DNA of 64,000 nt from Chlorobiaceae bacterium (GCA_012972825.1 JABDHL010000022.1:1-64000), one strand, 5' to 3'; shown: positions 16,807 to 26,468, numbered from the stretch's first letter. Notes: a model not told the origin generated them from the letters alone. Program-made: numbers and translations.

Positions 16807-17198
16807 GGTGATTCCATGGCTGATATATGGCAATTCCAGCACTTTGGCTTGACATTGGCATACATGTGGCAGTTAAAGCAAAAAAGCTTGTTGTTCTTGT
16901 GGCATCCCAGACAGGTATTAAGACTCTTTTCCAGCTTGCTGCCATTGGGAGCAACAAAAATGCGATCTCCCTCACGCACCGATGAATTCCGCCATTCATT
17001 CAATACCCGCATGTGATTGGCGCGCATGAACTCTTTCGTAGCGATGCATTTCGTGCTGTCAACCAATACCGGCTGGTGCAGATTTTTAGCAGGCTGTTGT
17101 GACGGTTTTTCCGCCATACTGTCCTGCAGGAAAGCATAAAGAGATGCAAACAGCACAAGAGTCAGCCCGAGAAATATCATCGGCTTTTTTCTACTCAT
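16803..17198 (-). CDS. dsrJ: DsrJ: triheme cytochrome c of DsrMKJOP
   Basis: A 131-residue membrane-anchored cytochrome. An N-terminal hydrophobic segment ([18 protein letters not shown]) anchors it. Three heme sites follow: CLGCH (96-100), CFNCH (107-111) and CWNCH (120-124). Cys51 in [14 protein letters not shown] matches the conserved Cys that in DsrJ serves as an unusual distal heme ligand. GGAGG lies six bases before the ATG at 17198, so I prefer it to upstream ATGs. The gene overlaps the end of dsrK by 8 bp and the start of dsrO by 4 bp, pointing to tight translational coupling. Confidence 0.95.
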   Translation of the reverse strand: MSRKKPMIFLGLTLVLFASLYAFLQDSMAEKPSQQPAKNLHQPVLVDSTKCIATKEFMRANHMRVLNEWRNSSVREGDRIFVAPNGSKLEKSLNTCLGCHKNNKLFCFNCHMYANVKPKCWNCHISAMESP

Positions 17199-18840
17199 CA
17201 TCTTCCTCCCCATCCTCAAAACCTGCCATTGGATTTTCCCTCAGGTCTTCCGTTCTCTTTTTCTCACCCTGCATAACCAGAGCATTTCCTACAAGTTCAT
17301 GGAGACCGTATACCGAAACCCCCGGCACCCAGTAGTTCATCAGGGTTGGCAGACTGGCACGGTCAATAGCGCAAATGGTAACAAGTGAATTTACCTGATG
17401 TTTATCCTTGACATGCTTGACCGCGTTCGCTCTCGGCAATCCGCCCCGCATCCTGATGTCCATATACTCCTCGGTATTCAGACCGCTGCCTGAACCGCAG
17501 CAGAAAGTCTGCTCCCTGATGGTATTCTCAGGCATTTCATGAAATCTTTTGCACACATTTTGCAGCACATACCGGGGTTCGTCAAACATTCCCATTCCAC
17601 GGGCGATATTGCAGGAATCATGAAACGTTGTCCGCAGGTGATCATTCCGGGTCGGATCGAGCTTCAGCTTTTTATGATGAATCAAATCCGCAGTGAACTC
17701 GGCAATATGCACCATCTTCGTTGACGCGGCATTAGTGAACTTCGTGCCTGTAATCGGAGAAACCGGTTGCTCAAGAAAATCCGCCGGACCATTCATCGTA
17801 TCCATATACTGATGCACTACACGCCACATATGCCCGCACTCTCCGCCAAGGATCCATTTTACCCCAAGTCGCTTTGCTTCATGATACATTTTGGCATTCA
17901 GCTTTTTCATCATGTCATTTGAGGTGAACATGCCGAAATTCCCCCCTTCAGATGCATACGTACTTATAGTATAATCCAGCCCGATATGATGAAAAAGAAG
18001 CAGGTAGCCCATCATCGTATAAACTCCGGGGTCGCCGAACACATCACCGGAAGGCGTTATAAAAAGCACCTCAGCGCCCTTGCGGTTGAATGTCGGTTTC
18101 ACCGTTACACCGGTAATATCCTCAATATCCTCAACCAGCGACTCAATATTCTGCACGAAAGTGTGCGGCTCAATGCCAAGATGGTTTCCGGTACGGTTGC
18201 AATTTGAAACTGGCTCCAGTATCCAGTTATTGTTGACGCCGATCAGGTTCAGCAGCTCACGTGCAAGCATTGTAATTTCGGCAGTATCAATACCGAAAGG
18301 GCAGAAAACCGAGCATCGGCGGCACTCAGTACACTGGTTGAAATACATGTGCCACTCCTTGATCACCTCCGTAGTCAGCTTTCTCGATCCCGAAAAACCC
18401 TTCAGGATTTTTTCGGCAAGAGGGAAATCATTACGATAGACAGAACGGATCAGTTCCGCCCTCACTACAGGCATATTTTTCGGATCGCCGGTACCAAGAA
18501 AAAAATGGCATTTATCAGCACATGCTCCGCAACGGACGCAGGTGTCCAGAAAAAGCTTTAAAGAACGGTATTTTTTCAGACGGCTCTTCAGTCCTTCGCT
18601 GATAGTTTTTTTCCAGCCGCTCGGCAGTTTCCAGTCCTGATCAGTTGCAGCCCATTTGCGTGGATTTGCAAATCCGAGACTTTCCAATACTTCAGGCTTG
18701 GCAGGAAAGCACCAGTTGCCCTCACGGAACTCGACAGGTATATCCCACCACTCTTTGTCGAGATAATTTCCTTTGAGGATAGTTGGCTTTTCGTCAAACT
18801 CTTTTTTGAGTTCGGATACTTTCGGAGCGTATTTCGACAT
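17191..18840 (-). CDS. dsrK: DsrK: heterodisulfide-reductase-like iron-sulfur subunit
   Basis: A 549-residue cytoplasmic subunit related to HdrD. Two [4Fe-4S] ferredoxin motifs are visible: [11 protein letters not shown] at residues 101-111 and [12 protein letters not shown] near 170. C-terminal CCG-type cysteines (HDSCNIARG, then [10 protein letters not shown]) bind the catalytic noncubane or [4Fe-4S] site. It is thought to oxidise or reduce the DsrC cysteines, including the trisulfide form, and pass electrons to DsrM. The start is 2 bp from the dsrM stop. The acidic tail EDGEEDDE overlaps dsrJ. Confidence 0.95.
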   Translation of the reverse strand: MSKYAPKVSELKKEFDEKPTILKGNYLDKEWWDIPVEFREGNWCFPAKPEVLESLGFANPRKWAATDQDWKLPSGWKKTISEGLKSRLKKYRSLKLFLDTCVRCGACADKCHFFLGTGDPKNMPVVRAELIRSVYRNDFPLAEKILKGFSGSRKLTTEVIKEWHMYFNQCTECRRCSVFCPFGIDTAEITMLARELLNLIGVNNNWILEPVSNCNRTGNHLGIEPHTFVQNIESLVEDIEDITGVTVKPTFNRKGAEVLFITPSGDVFGDPGVYTMMGYLLLFHHIGLDYTISTYASEGGNFGMFTSNDMMKKLNAKMYHEAKRLGVKWILGGECGHMWRVVHQYMDTMNGPADFLEQPVSPITGTKFTNAASTKMVHIAEFTADLIHHKKLKLDPTRNDHLRTTFHDSCNIARGMGMFDEPRYVLQNVCKRFHEMPENTIREQTFCCGSGSGLNTEEYMDIRMRGGLPRANAVKHVKDKHQVNSLVTICAIDRASLPTLMNYWVPGVSVYGLHELVGNALVMQGEKKRTEDLRENPMAGFEDGEEDDE

Positions 18841-18842
18841 AG

Positions 18843-19838
18843 TTATTGCTTTTCAACCGGCAATTTCGCCTTTTTCATCTTCTCGCGATAATCATCCTCA
18901 TACTCAGCATAGCTCCGGAACTTTATGGCTGAATTCCATGGATTCCTATGACGTTTTGCACGACTGTTATTAGCCTGGTTGCGTGTGGGGCTTAAAAAGA
19001 TTCCGCCCATATGCATGAGTTTGCTGAAAGGGAAATAAATTGCCAGCACGCAGATCAGAAATAAATGGACGTAAAACAGCGTGCCGATCTCTCCGGGAGG
19101 TTCAAAAGTGAAATTAACCAGATTCATCATCAGTGCCTTCACCGGCATGACATCCACCTTGGTTACATAGCGCATGCTGATTCCCAGCACGACTATGGCC
19201 ATAATTAAAAAGAGAGGGAAAAAATCGGTCGGCAGCGATATCACCCTCATTCTGGCATCCCGAATTCGGCGGAGCAGAAGAAAGGTTACTGCGGCAAGCA
19301 CAAGAGCATCAGTCATGTAGAATGCCGGAAGAGTCACATCAAGAAAGCGGTCTGCATCATCAAGATATTGGAGTGAATCCGGAACCATAATGAAAAAAAA
19401 ACGGGCATGTCTGAGCACAATCACCAGGAGAGACCAGTGAAAAGCCAAACCGCCAAGCCATAACCACTTGTTTGAACCATAGGTCAGATTTGACCCTTTA
19501 TGCAGCTCGGATCTGGTATTTCGAAACAGCGAACGGAAAAAAAACACTTCAGACAATACCCTCGCTGCAGCATAAAAGAAGCTCGAAGGGCTTTCCAGCT
19601 TATCCTGCCTTATCCAGTCCAGAGATTTTTCCTGGCCGCATGTCGTAGGAATACAGAAAGGTACAGGCCTTCTCAGCCAGTCAGCCATTCTGGACATAAA
19701 GCCACAGATCAGTACAGCCATTGCCGAATAGGGTATAACAATCCCGAACAGGTAACCTAGTCCGGCATAGCGAACCCCGATATAAGGAATCAACGCAAGA
19801 ACTGCTACCATCAACAAAGGTATAAGCGCTTTTTTCAT
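18843..19838 (-). CDS. dsrM: DsrM: NarI-like cytochrome b membrane subunit
   Basis: This 331-residue protein has about five to six membrane helices of the nitrate reductase gamma (NarI) type, with histidines such as LAFHWSLLVIVLRHARFF available for heme b. It anchors DsrK at the cytoplasmic face and exchanges electrons with the quinone pool. The start overlaps the dsrT stop as ATGA. The C-terminal tail (TRNQANNSRAKRHRNPWNS onward) is soluble and basic, as expected for the dock with DsrK. Confidence 0.94.
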   Translation of the reverse strand: MKKALIPLLMVAVLALIPYIGVRYAGLGYLFGIVIPYSAMAVLICGFMSRMADWLRRPVPFCIPTTCGQEKSLDWIRQDKLESPSSFFYAAARVLSEVFFFRSLFRNTRSELHKGSNLTYGSNKWLWLGGLAFHWSLLVIVLRHARFFFIMVPDSLQYLDDADRFLDVTLPAFYMTDALVLAAVTFLLLRRIRDARMRVISLPTDFFPLFLIMAIVVLGISMRYVTKVDVMPVKALMMNLVNFTFEPPGEIGTLFYVHLFLICVLAIYFPFSKLMHMGGIFLSPTRNQANNSRAKRHRNPWNSAIKFRSYAEYEDDYREKMKKAKLPVEKQ

Positions 19839-20305
19839 CCTTGAGCCCTCCTCATAAGCATGAATGCCTGCCGTTTGCTCTCTTCAACTTTCAGCTGATA
19901 AATTTTTTCACGATTCGCCATATAAAAATCAAAGGCAGTTAACAGAATCTGTTCAATACGGGCTTGAAATGCATCCCGATCCGCTTGCGTCAAAGCATGT
20001 CTGTTACTGGCTTTCGATGCTGTTTCATGAAAGATTGCTTTCAGTTCCGAAAAGAGCAGCAGCGCTTTCGAAGGAGGAAGCGGTTGAACAGCCAGAATTC
20101 GGGCAATCTGGTTTACAGCAGCCACGAAGCTTTTAGTGTTCTCTTCAATCCCGTCCAGTATTATTGACAACCCCTCCGAAAGTGATTCACCGATCGGAGT
20201 ACCCCTGCCGATTTTTTCAGGAAAAATTGAAAGTCCCTTCTCGATCCACTGATCAAGAATCTTCTCCCTGTTTTTCTCTATCAGTTCTCCCCACGCAGTT
20301 CTCAT
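19835..20305 (-). CDS. dsrT: DsrT: RsbRD-N-terminal-like helical protein
   Basis: This 156-residue helical protein sits between dsrH and dsrM, the dsrT position in green sulfur bacteria. The sequence LIEKNREKILDQWIEKGLSI and the helical bundle after it resemble the N-terminal RsbR/RsbRD domain, a non-heme globin-like fold used in signalling complexes. No catalytic motif is visible. Its stop overlaps the dsrM start, so it is made along with the membrane complex. It could help assemble or regulate that complex, but its role is unknown. Confidence 0.8.
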   Translation of the reverse strand: MRTAWGELIEKNREKILDQWIEKGLSIFPEKIGRGTPIGESLSEGLSIILDGIEENTKSFVAAVNQIARILAVQPLPPSKALLLFSELKAIFHETASKASNRHALTQADRDAFQARIEQILLTAFDFYMANREKIYQLKVEESKRQAFMLMRRAQG

Positions 20306-20314
20306 ATGGCACTA

Positions 20315-20608
20315 TTATAACCAGCTGTTCACATGATGTTGCTCGACCAGTTCCACAAAACCTTCGTAATCGACAGTTGTTACTCCGTTGGTAATCACGC
20401 TTATCCCACGGGCACTGAGATCGGGCTGAAGGGCGAAAACAGGGTTTTTTTTCAGTATGGTTTCAATCATTGAGGCAAACCGGTTCCCGCCCTGAACAGC
20501 ATAAACACCGTCTTCGATCAGAAGAATTGGATCGCCAGGCAAAGCAAACCTTATGCATGTCTCTAATGTATCGTTTCCAAATGGAGATTTATTGACAGTA
20601 TGAAGCAT
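20315..20608 (-). CDS. dsrH: DsrH: sulfur-carrier subunit of DsrEFH (TusB-like)
   Basis: A 97-residue TusB/DsrH-family protein: MLHTVNKSPFGNDTLETC, then DPILLIEDGVYAVQGG. Cys18 is near the position of the conserved DsrH cysteine. It forms a DsrE2F2H2 hexamer that relays sulfane sulfur to DsrC. It lies 75 bp after dsrF and 9 bp before dsrT. Length and motifs are as expected. Confidence 0.93.
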   Translation of the reverse strand: MLHTVNKSPFGNDTLETCIRFALPGDPILLIEDGVYAVQGGNRFASMIETILKKNPVFALQPDLSARGISVITNGVTTVDYEGFVELVEQHHVNSWL

Positions 20609-20683
20609 GATAACACGTAATGTTTCAATGTTGTTAACAGGTCCGGCAACGTCACGTAATCAACGGGCATAAACAAGCTCTGA

Positions 20684-21064
20684 TCAATGCTGAATAATAA
20701 CATCCTGTTCTTTCATCAGAGCGCCGATTTTCTCAGAACTCAATACCTCAACATCGACAACAAGATCATCTTCCCTCAACCCTCTTTCTTCAAGCGAAAG
20801 CTGATCGACATACAGCTTTTCAACATCGTATCCATCCAGAGCCGAAAATGTTCTTGCAAAACCCTTGATACCAATTCCCGAGGTTTCCTGACCCTTTTTG
20901 AGAGCGTAGACTCCATCCCCGATAAATACAACCGAAATGTCCTGATCGTAGGTCGCCATGATCAAAATCATTTCCAACCCCTCATAAGTATAAATTGTGC
21001 CATGTGGCGCATGACGCAGCACATGCATGATTTTTTTAATGTTCATATCCTGCACAAAATCCAT
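20684..21064 (-). CDS. dsrF: DsrF: sulfur-carrier complex subunit (TusC-like)
   Basis: A 126-residue DsrE/F-superfamily protein recognised by the TusC/DsrF signature: KKIMHVLRHAPHGTIYTYEG, then DQDISVVFIGDGVYAL. I use the ATG at 21064, which has an AGAGGTG ribosome site; an ATG at 21046 is the alternative. It lacks the DsrE active cysteine, in line with a structural role in the DsrEFH hexamer. It is 10 bp after dsrE. Confidence 0.93.
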   Translation of the reverse strand: MDFVQDMNIKKIMHVLRHAPHGTIYTYEGLEMILIMATYDQDISVVFIGDGVYALKKGQETSGIGIKGFARTFSALDGYDVEKLYVDQLSLEERGLREDDLVVDVEVLSSEKIGALMKEQDVIIQH

Positions 21065-21074
21065 AAGTCACCTC

Positions 21075-21434
21075 TTAGTCTCCAAAGGTTACAAGTCTGT
21101 CGTTTCGGGTGGCAATGTCAGTGAAAGTTCCGAGTCCGGTTATAACCCCGCCCTCAATCAAAACGTCTTCGTTGATGCTGCGTCGTTTTGAAGCTACAAT
21201 ACAGGCAAAAATCTTGACGCCGTACTTTTGACTGAAAACCGTCCAGCGGCTCGAAATGTTTCTGTCATCCTGTGGGGGATCCATGAGTTTTGAAACATTC
21301 AGGACGCCGTCATTGTAGAGAAAGACCGCATCTATCCTATGTCCCCTTTTGATTGCTGCTTCAGCAAAATTATAGGCCGTATCAGATGCCTGATGATTGT
21401 ACGGTCCCTCTTTGAGCAGAATTCCAATGTTCAC
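21075..21434 (-). CDS. dsrE: DsrE: sulfurtransferase subunit of DsrEFH
   Basis: A 119-residue protein beginning MNIGILLKEGPYNHQASDTA, the typical DsrE opening. The active cysteine is Cys78 in KIFACIVASKRRS, the position I recall for Allochromatium DsrE, where it carries persulfide. It accepts sulfur from upstream carriers and passes it to DsrC. Presence of dsrEFH alongside dsrL indicates sulfur oxidation rather than sulfite reduction. Confidence 0.95.
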   Translation of the reverse strand: MNIGILLKEGPYNHQASDTAYNFAEAAIKRGHRIDAVFLYNDGVLNVSKLMDPPQDDRNISSRWTVFSQKYGVKIFACIVASKRRSINEDVLIEGGVITGLGTFTDIATRNDRLVTFGD

Positions 21435-21486
21435 TGTCAGTCTAAATGATTATCCAGTTTTGAAAAAAAAGATGATCATGAACTTT

Positions 21487-21855
21487 TCAGGCCTTCATAA
21501 CCAACGCCTTCATGGTTTCATACAAATCATACCATAGTCTGGAGTAACCAGCGAAAGGCTGTTCTATATATTGTGACAAATAAAGAGCATCAGCAGCAAC
21601 TCCGAGATTGCCGCTTTTCAGGGCCTTCAACGCTTTTTCACCCGAATCTGCGGCATCATTTCCGGTAAGCTGTGCCTGCCGCCAGTAGTTAACCGCTTCC
21701 TCGCGAAAAACGAAATTTTTCGGTAGTGCCTTTGCCTTTTCGAGAGACAATACTTCGGTGTTGCGTGGCCCGAACGTTACAGACCAACCGGTTTTAGCCC
21801 AGTTCCTTGAAATTTCAATCGCTTGCTGAAGAGTGATAATCAAATCATCTATCAT
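21487..21855 (-). CDS. dsrU: DsrU: uncharacterised helical protein of the dsr operon
   Basis: A 122-residue protein occupying the dsrU position between dsrL and dsrE. The start at 21855 is chosen for its GGAGG site; a longer frame to 21975 would overlap dsrL without one. The sequence is rich in helix, with NWAKTGWSVTFGPRNTEVLS near the front and a repeat-like helical region (EEAVNYWRQAQLTGNDA, EKALKALKSGNLGVAADALY) behind. No cysteine or catalytic motif is seen. A helper or scaffold role for the sulfur-transfer machinery is possible, but nothing in the sequence proves it. Confidence 0.8.
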   Translation of the reverse strand: MIDDLIITLQQAIEISRNWAKTGWSVTFGPRNTEVLSLEKAKALPKNFVFREEAVNYWRQAQLTGNDAADSGEKALKALKSGNLGVAADALYLSQYIEQPFAGYSRLWYDLYETMKALVMKA

Positions 21856-21899
21856 AGAGCTCTTGCCTCCATCATTTTCGAAGTTGTAATTTCTGCCCG

Positions 21900-23636
21900 T
21901 TACAGACCATCTCCAATTCCCATCTGAATGTAACCGGAAGGGCACACCAGTGAACAGATGTGACATCCGACGCATTTGGAATAATTGGTATAGACCACTT
22001 CACCGGGCGGGTTCTCCTTGAACCGTGTGACGGCTTCCTGAGGACAGAACGAAACACACTGTTTACAGTCAAAACAAAGCCCGCAGCTCATGCATCGCTC
22101 TGATTCTGCCCGGATCTGTTCTTCGGTCAACGGGACAAGAAGTTCATCGTGGTTCCCGACTACATTAAGCGGCTTTTTGGTCTCTCTTTTTGCCTGCTCT
22201 GAATGAAAAAAGTATAAAACATCCTGTTTTTTAACTTTTGTCACTTCACGATAACCCTGTTCAGGAAGTGCCTCACCCTTCAAAAAAGCATCAATCGAGT
22301 GTGCTGCCTTGCGCCCATGACCAACAGCTGTAGTGATAAGGTCAACTTTTATTGCATCCCCCCCTCCGAAAACCTTTTCCCTGCCCGGCAGTCGGAAATA
22401 GCGATCGACCTTTAGCCATTGACTGGCATTTGTAATGCTTTCAAACCCCTGCATGTCAGTTGTCTGTCCGATGGCGGCAACAACCATATCACACGCAATT
22501 TCAAAGGTTACATCAGTGTTCTTGTAGCGTAGAAAAGGAATAGGGGAGTTCCATCCACCCTCGCCTTTTTCTTTCTTCATCATTTTTGTGCAAACCAGAC
22601 CGCTGACGCCATTATCACCTTTCAAAACCTCAAGCGTTCCTGTCATGTAATGCATACTTGTTCCTTCCCTGAAAGCATCGTCAAACTCTTCAGGAAAACA
22701 GGCCATCTCTTCTCTCGGAACACCTGAAATCAGGATAGCCTCAGACCCGAGACGCAGTGCCAGCCTCGCCACATCCATGGCAACGTTCCCATCGCCGATA
22801 ACAACAACCTTTTTGCCGACAGAAACCGAATCACCTTTGATTTCATACTTTTTTAAAAAATCAATGGCGTTTGTTGCTCCAGGCGTATCAGCAAAACCGG
22901 GAATCGGCAGTCCTCTGCCAACCTGAGCCCCCATCCCTACAAAAACAGCATCATACTCTTTTTCAAGCTCTTCAAGAGTAACGTCGGTCCCGACACGTAC
23001 CCCCATCTTTGTCTCAACTCCAAGATCAATGATACGCTGAATCTCAGCTTCGAGGATGGAGCGATCCACTCGGTAGCCCATGATGCCGTAAAGAACCATG
23101 CCGCCTAATTTTTCATTGGCATCGAAGATGGTTACGGCATGACCTTTCCGACGCAACTGATACGCTGCAGACAATCCTGCCGGACCACCTCCAATAACGG
23201 CCACTCTCTTACCTGTATTACTGCCCGGCCCGGGAAGTTGCAGATTGGCTTCAATTCCGTAATTGCCGATTGCCTGTTCCACCGCATTGATCGCGACACT
23301 TTCATCATGGTACTGCCGATTGCATGCACTTTGGCAAGGATGGGGGCAAATTCTCCCCATAACCGCAGGAAAAGGGTTGGCATCAACAAGAGTCTCCCAG
23401 GCTGCTTTCCATGCGTCAGGGGACTTGTCAATGCCGGACAGCAAACGGTGATATCCTCTGATATCCTCACCTGCCGGACATTCTGCCGTACATGGCGGTA
23501 CCTGTCTGATATAAACAGGGCATTTGTGACTCTGATCTCCGAATGCGACAATTTTATCAACTCCCGTCTGTTCACTGAATTCAGGAAATTGGTAATGAGT
23601 CGCAAAATCAAGGATTGGATTGGATTCTACTATCAT
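21900..23636 (-). CDS. dsrL: DsrL: iron-sulfur flavoprotein NAD(P)H:acceptor oxidoreductase
   Basis: A 578-residue GltD-like flavoprotein. The N-terminus has cysteines for FeS clusters (CTAECPAGEDIRGYH, CPHPCQSACNR). An FAD Rossmann site GGGPAGLSAAYQLRRKGH follows at about 145-165, and a second nucleotide site GDGNVAMDVARLALRLGSEA near 280. The C-terminus carries a two-cluster ferredoxin (CMSCGLCFDCKQCVSFCP, CVGCHICSLVCPSG). In sulfur oxidisers DsrL is thought to pass electrons from DsrAB to NAD(P). It sits 15 bp after dsrB and is a marker for the oxidative direction. Confidence 0.95.
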   Translation of the reverse strand: MIVESNPILDFATHYQFPEFSEQTGVDKIVAFGDQSHKCPVYIRQVPPCTAECPAGEDIRGYHRLLSGIDKSPDAWKAAWETLVDANPFPAVMGRICPHPCQSACNRQYHDESVAINAVEQAIGNYGIEANLQLPGPGSNTGKRVAVIGGGPAGLSAAYQLRRKGHAVTIFDANEKLGGMVLYGIMGYRVDRSILEAEIQRIIDLGVETKMGVRVGTDVTLEELEKEYDAVFVGMGAQVGRGLPIPGFADTPGATNAIDFLKKYEIKGDSVSVGKKVVVIGDGNVAMDVARLALRLGSEAILISGVPREEMACFPEEFDDAFREGTSMHYMTGTLEVLKGDNGVSGLVCTKMMKKEKGEGGWNSPIPFLRYKNTDVTFEIACDMVVAAIGQTTDMQGFESITNASQWLKVDRYFRLPGREKVFGGGDAIKVDLITTAVGHGRKAAHSIDAFLKGEALPEQGYREVTKVKKQDVLYFFHSEQAKRETKKPLNVVGNHDELLVPLTEEQIRAESERCMSCGLCFDCKQCVSFCPQEAVTRFKENPPGEVVYTNYSKCVGCHICSLVCPSGYIQMGIGDGL

Positions 23637-23651
23637 GAATATCTCCTTTAA

Positions 23652-24731
23652 CTAAAAGCGGACATGAGCGGACTGATTGAACGTGGTTCTTGCATGACGA
23701 TAACTGTCAATCATGTCTTCATCAAAAGTAAGGTTTGTCTCTTCAAAAAAGCGCTTCCAGCCAATCCGGTTAATCCACTCACCGATACGTTCCCAGGGGC
23801 GTCCACCTGCTTTATAGGCACAAAGAATCTGGCCGATGACCTCAGTGACTTCAGGCCATCGTGGCGGGTTGTTCGGTAGATTATGCGCAACAATGCTCAT
23901 GGTTGAAGGTTTCGAACGGGCATTGCTGTTTTTACCCCCGACCCAGATTGCAAACTTTGAATGTTCAGGATGATTGATTTCCATTGCCGGGCAGGCTCCG
24001 AAACATGCACCGCAGCAGATGCATTTCGCCTCGTCCACCATAAGTGATCGTTTACCGTTAACAACAGTCGGCCTGATGGCTGCAACAGGGCAACGGGAAA
24101 CGGCTTTCGGCAATTCGCACACAAGCGAAAGGTGGTCATGATTAATTCGCGGAGGACGGGTGTGTTTGACAACAATGGCAATATCGGCCTGGCCTCCACA
24201 GTTGATAGAACAGCACGAAGTCGACAGCCTTACCTTGTTCGGCATCTGCATCTCCTTGAACTCATTGTAGACACTGTCCATGATTGACTTGACAACACCG
24301 GATGCGTCAGTAGCAGGTATATCACAATGAAGCCACCCCTGAGTGTGAGACACAGAAGAGATGCACATCCCTGTTCCTCCTACAGGAAACCCCATTGCTT
24401 CCAGATCCGTGATCATCATCTCGATATTTTCCTCATGTGGAGTCAGGAACTCAACGTTATTGCGAACGGTGAAACGGAAAAATCCGTCACTGTACTTATC
24501 GGCTACATCGCAAAGTCTTCTGACCATATCCACCGTATCCTGACGGGGTGTTCCTGCACGTACCGTATAAATGACATCACCGCTTTCGGCAACATGCTTC
24601 AGTACGCCGGGTTTGGGGATCTCATGATATTTCCACTTTCCGTAGTTTTTCAGTACGACAGGATGAAGTGCATCCTCATAGGTGTGAGGCCCCGACTCGA
24701 CGGTTTTCCACTTAATTTCAGGACTGCTCAT
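23652..24731 (-). CDS. dsrB: DsrB: reverse dissimilatory sulfite reductase beta subunit
   Basis: This 359-residue protein carries siroheme/[4Fe-4S] binding sequences (STSCCSINCGGQADIAIV, near residue 165) and an inserted ferredoxin domain with CICCGACFGACP. It forms the alpha2beta2 enzyme with DsrA and oxidises DsrC-bound sulfur to sulfite in this organism type. It is encoded directly after dsrA and before dsrL. Length and motifs are standard. Confidence 0.96.
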   Translation of the reverse strand: MSSPEIKWKTVESGPHTYEDALHPVVLKNYGKWKYHEIPKPGVLKHVAESGDVIYTVRAGTPRQDTVDMVRRLCDVADKYSDGFFRFTVRNNVEFLTPHEENIEMMITDLEAMGFPVGGTGMCISSVSHTQGWLHCDIPATDASGVVKSIMDSVYNEFKEMQMPNKVRLSTSCCSINCGGQADIAIVVKHTRPPRINHDHLSLVCELPKAVSRCPVAAIRPTVVNGKRSLMVDEAKCICCGACFGACPAMEINHPEHSKFAIWVGGKNSNARSKPSTMSIVAHNLPNNPPRWPEVTEVIGQILCAYKAGGRPWERIGEWINRIGWKRFFEETNLTFDEDMIDSYRHARTTFNQSAHVRF

Positions 24732-24824
24732 AAAATAGTTCCTTCATTATGGAGGCAGTGTTCTGCCTGTTTGCAAGTAGTTAAATCTCAGCGGCTGATC
24801 GCAGGATACGACCAGACAAAACCC

Positions 24825-26078
24825 TCAGTATTTAGCCTTGAAGTAAGGATTGTCGCGCGGTCTCGTCACCATATTGATGTCTGCTTTATGGCCGATACCC
24901 TCAAGAAACAGCTTCAGGCCGACACGCTCAATGGTTTCACCAATTCTTTCGTGATCCAGACCATTATCGTCCCACCAGTCAATAATTTCCTCAACCAGTT
25001 CAATGAACGCATCAATATCCTCATCACTTTCCATCTTCATGTAAGGCACAATCAGCGATCCCATATTGACACCGACCTTAAGGGTGTTTTTGCCGCCCAT
25101 CAACAGGGAAATTCCTCTCTCTTTACCGGGCGACAGCGCTTTCGGCATGGCATTCAGGCAATGCATGCAGCGAACGCAATCCCTGCTCTCAATAACCATC
25201 TCGCCGTTAATGAGCGATATCGCTCTGGTCGGACAAAGATTGATCACCTGATTAACCAGCGCATCCATACCTCTCTCCTCTACCCATGCCTTGACCTCAT
25301 GCTCCTCAATCTGAATGGAATCCTTCCATGTGCCGACAACCGCCAGATCCGAACGCATGATAGCGTTCGTGCAGTCATTGGGGCATCCCGAAAACTTCAG
25401 CTTGATTTTATAGTTCCATTCAGGACGGTGAAGAGCGCCGATAAAGTTTTTCAACACCTTCATATGAACCTTCAGATTGTCGTAACAGGCATTTTCACAA
25501 CGCCCCGGTCCTATACAGGAGACTGCAGTTCTCATTCCCGCACCTGCGCCTCCAAGATCCCATCCTGCCTTGTTGAGCTCATCAAAACACTGCTGAACAT
25601 TTTTTTCTTCGATCCCCTGAAGCATGATGTCACCGGTCTGACCATGAAGGGCAATAATTCCGCTGCCGTACTTTTCCCAGATATCGCAAAGCTCCCGCAT
25701 CATTGCGGTGTTATAGTGGAGCCCGGGAGCTGGTTGAATTCGCATGGTATGAAATTCAGCCGCTTCAGGAATCTTGTCTTTTATCATCGAATAGCGGGTT
25801 ATGACCCCTGCGCCATAACCATCGACCGTGACAAGACCACCTTTCCAGTACCCCATTTTTGTATTATAGGAGTATTCGAGCTGATCCATTACGCCACGCA
25901 GCATGGGCTTTTCCGTTCTTTCCGCAAGCTCCTTGAACCCCGAAATAAAGCTTGGCCAGGGGCCTTTTTCCAACTCATCAAGCATTGGAGTCGGATTCAG
26001 AAATTTGTCATTACCGTTTGCCCCGCCATCCTTGTTATGATCTACTCCCTCTGAAGCAGCATCTTTAGCGCCTTCCAT
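24825..26078 (-). CDS. dsrA: DsrA: reverse dissimilatory sulfite reductase alpha subunit
   Basis: A 417-residue protein with the siroheme-[4Fe-4S] ligands in C-x5-C (CIGPGRC) and C-x3-C (CPNDC) near residues 188-235, plus a ferredoxin insertion with CVRCMHC. It holds the catalytic siroheme and pairs with DsrB. The first 25 residues (DAASEGVDHNKDGGANGN) are a polar, probably disordered extension. The dsrL, dsrE, dsrF and dsrH genes show that the enzyme runs in the oxidative direction. It follows dsrC by about 54 bp. Confidence 0.96.
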   Translation of the reverse strand: MEGAKDAASEGVDHNKDGGANGNDKFLNPTPMLDELEKGPWPSFISGFKELAERTEKPMLRGVMDQLEYSYNTKMGYWKGGLVTVDGYGAGVITRYSMIKDKIPEAAEFHTMRIQPAPGLHYNTAMMRELCDIWEKYGSGIIALHGQTGDIMLQGIEEKNVQQCFDELNKAGWDLGGAGAGMRTAVSCIGPGRCENACYDNLKVHMKVLKNFIGALHRPEWNYKIKLKFSGCPNDCTNAIMRSDLAVVGTWKDSIQIEEHEVKAWVEERGMDALVNQVINLCPTRAISLINGEMVIESRDCVRCMHCLNAMPKALSPGKERGISLLMGGKNTLKVGVNMGSLIVPYMKMESDEDIDAFIELVEEIIDWWDDNGLDHERIGETIERVGLKLFLEGIGHKADINMVTRPRDNPYFKAKY

Positions 26079-26132
26079 TATGCCTCCTTTGATTCACAGT
26101 AACTTGTTTTTTAGGAAACAGCTTTTTTGTCC

Positions 26133-26468
26133 TTAAACGCAACCTGTAGGTTTCGGCAGTCCTGCAACTTTACAGGCCTGCAAAGCCGGACCCTTCGGGA
26201 AAAGCTTGTAGAGGAACTCAGAAGCATCTTTTTTATCCATCCCTTTTTCATTGGCGATAGCTTTAGTCAGTATTTTGACTGCTGGAGCTATCTGGTATTC
26301 TTCATAATAACCCCTTAGGAAATTCACAAGATTCCAATGCTCTTCAGTCATATCAATCTCTTCAACTTCGGCCAACTTCTTTGCGACATCCTCAGTCCAC
26401 TCCCCAAGATTAAGGAGATAACCGTTTTCATCGGTAGCATAACTGGTACCATTAACTTCAATAGACAT
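26133..26468 (-). CDS. dsrC: DsrC: sulfur-carrying partner of DsrAB
   Basis: A 111-residue TusE/DsrC-family protein. The flexible C-terminal arm has both functional cysteines, Cys99 and Cys110, in QACKVAGLPKPTGCV, spaced by ten residues as in true DsrC. The penultimate cysteine enters the DsrAB active site carrying sulfur, and the pair forms the trisulfide or disulfide that DsrK handles. I chose the ATG at 26468 because AAGGAG lies just upstream. A 274-bp gap full of palindromes precedes it, so a promoter here probably drives the main dsr operon. Confidence 0.97.
   Translation of the reverse strand: MSIEVNGTSYATDENGYLLNLGEWTEDVAKKLAEVEEIDMTEEHWNLVNFLRGYYEEYQIAPAVKILTKAIANEKGMDKKDASEFLYKLFPKGPALQACKVAGLPKPTGCV

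Noticed and set aside
16803-17219. Frameshift between dsrJ, dsrK and dsrO because of their overlaps
   Set aside because: Each overlap is short (4-8 bp), each gene has complete motifs, and the ribosome sites are well placed, so this is normal translational coupling.
21487-21975. Longer start for DsrU at 21975
   Set aside because: The extension overlaps dsrL coding sequence and has no ribosome site, while the ATG at 21855 has GGAGG in place.
24327-26054. Plus-strand 575-codon open frame across dsrB and dsrA
   Set aside because: It is antisense to two clearly recognised genes and crosses their boundary. It has no ribosome site and no domain content.
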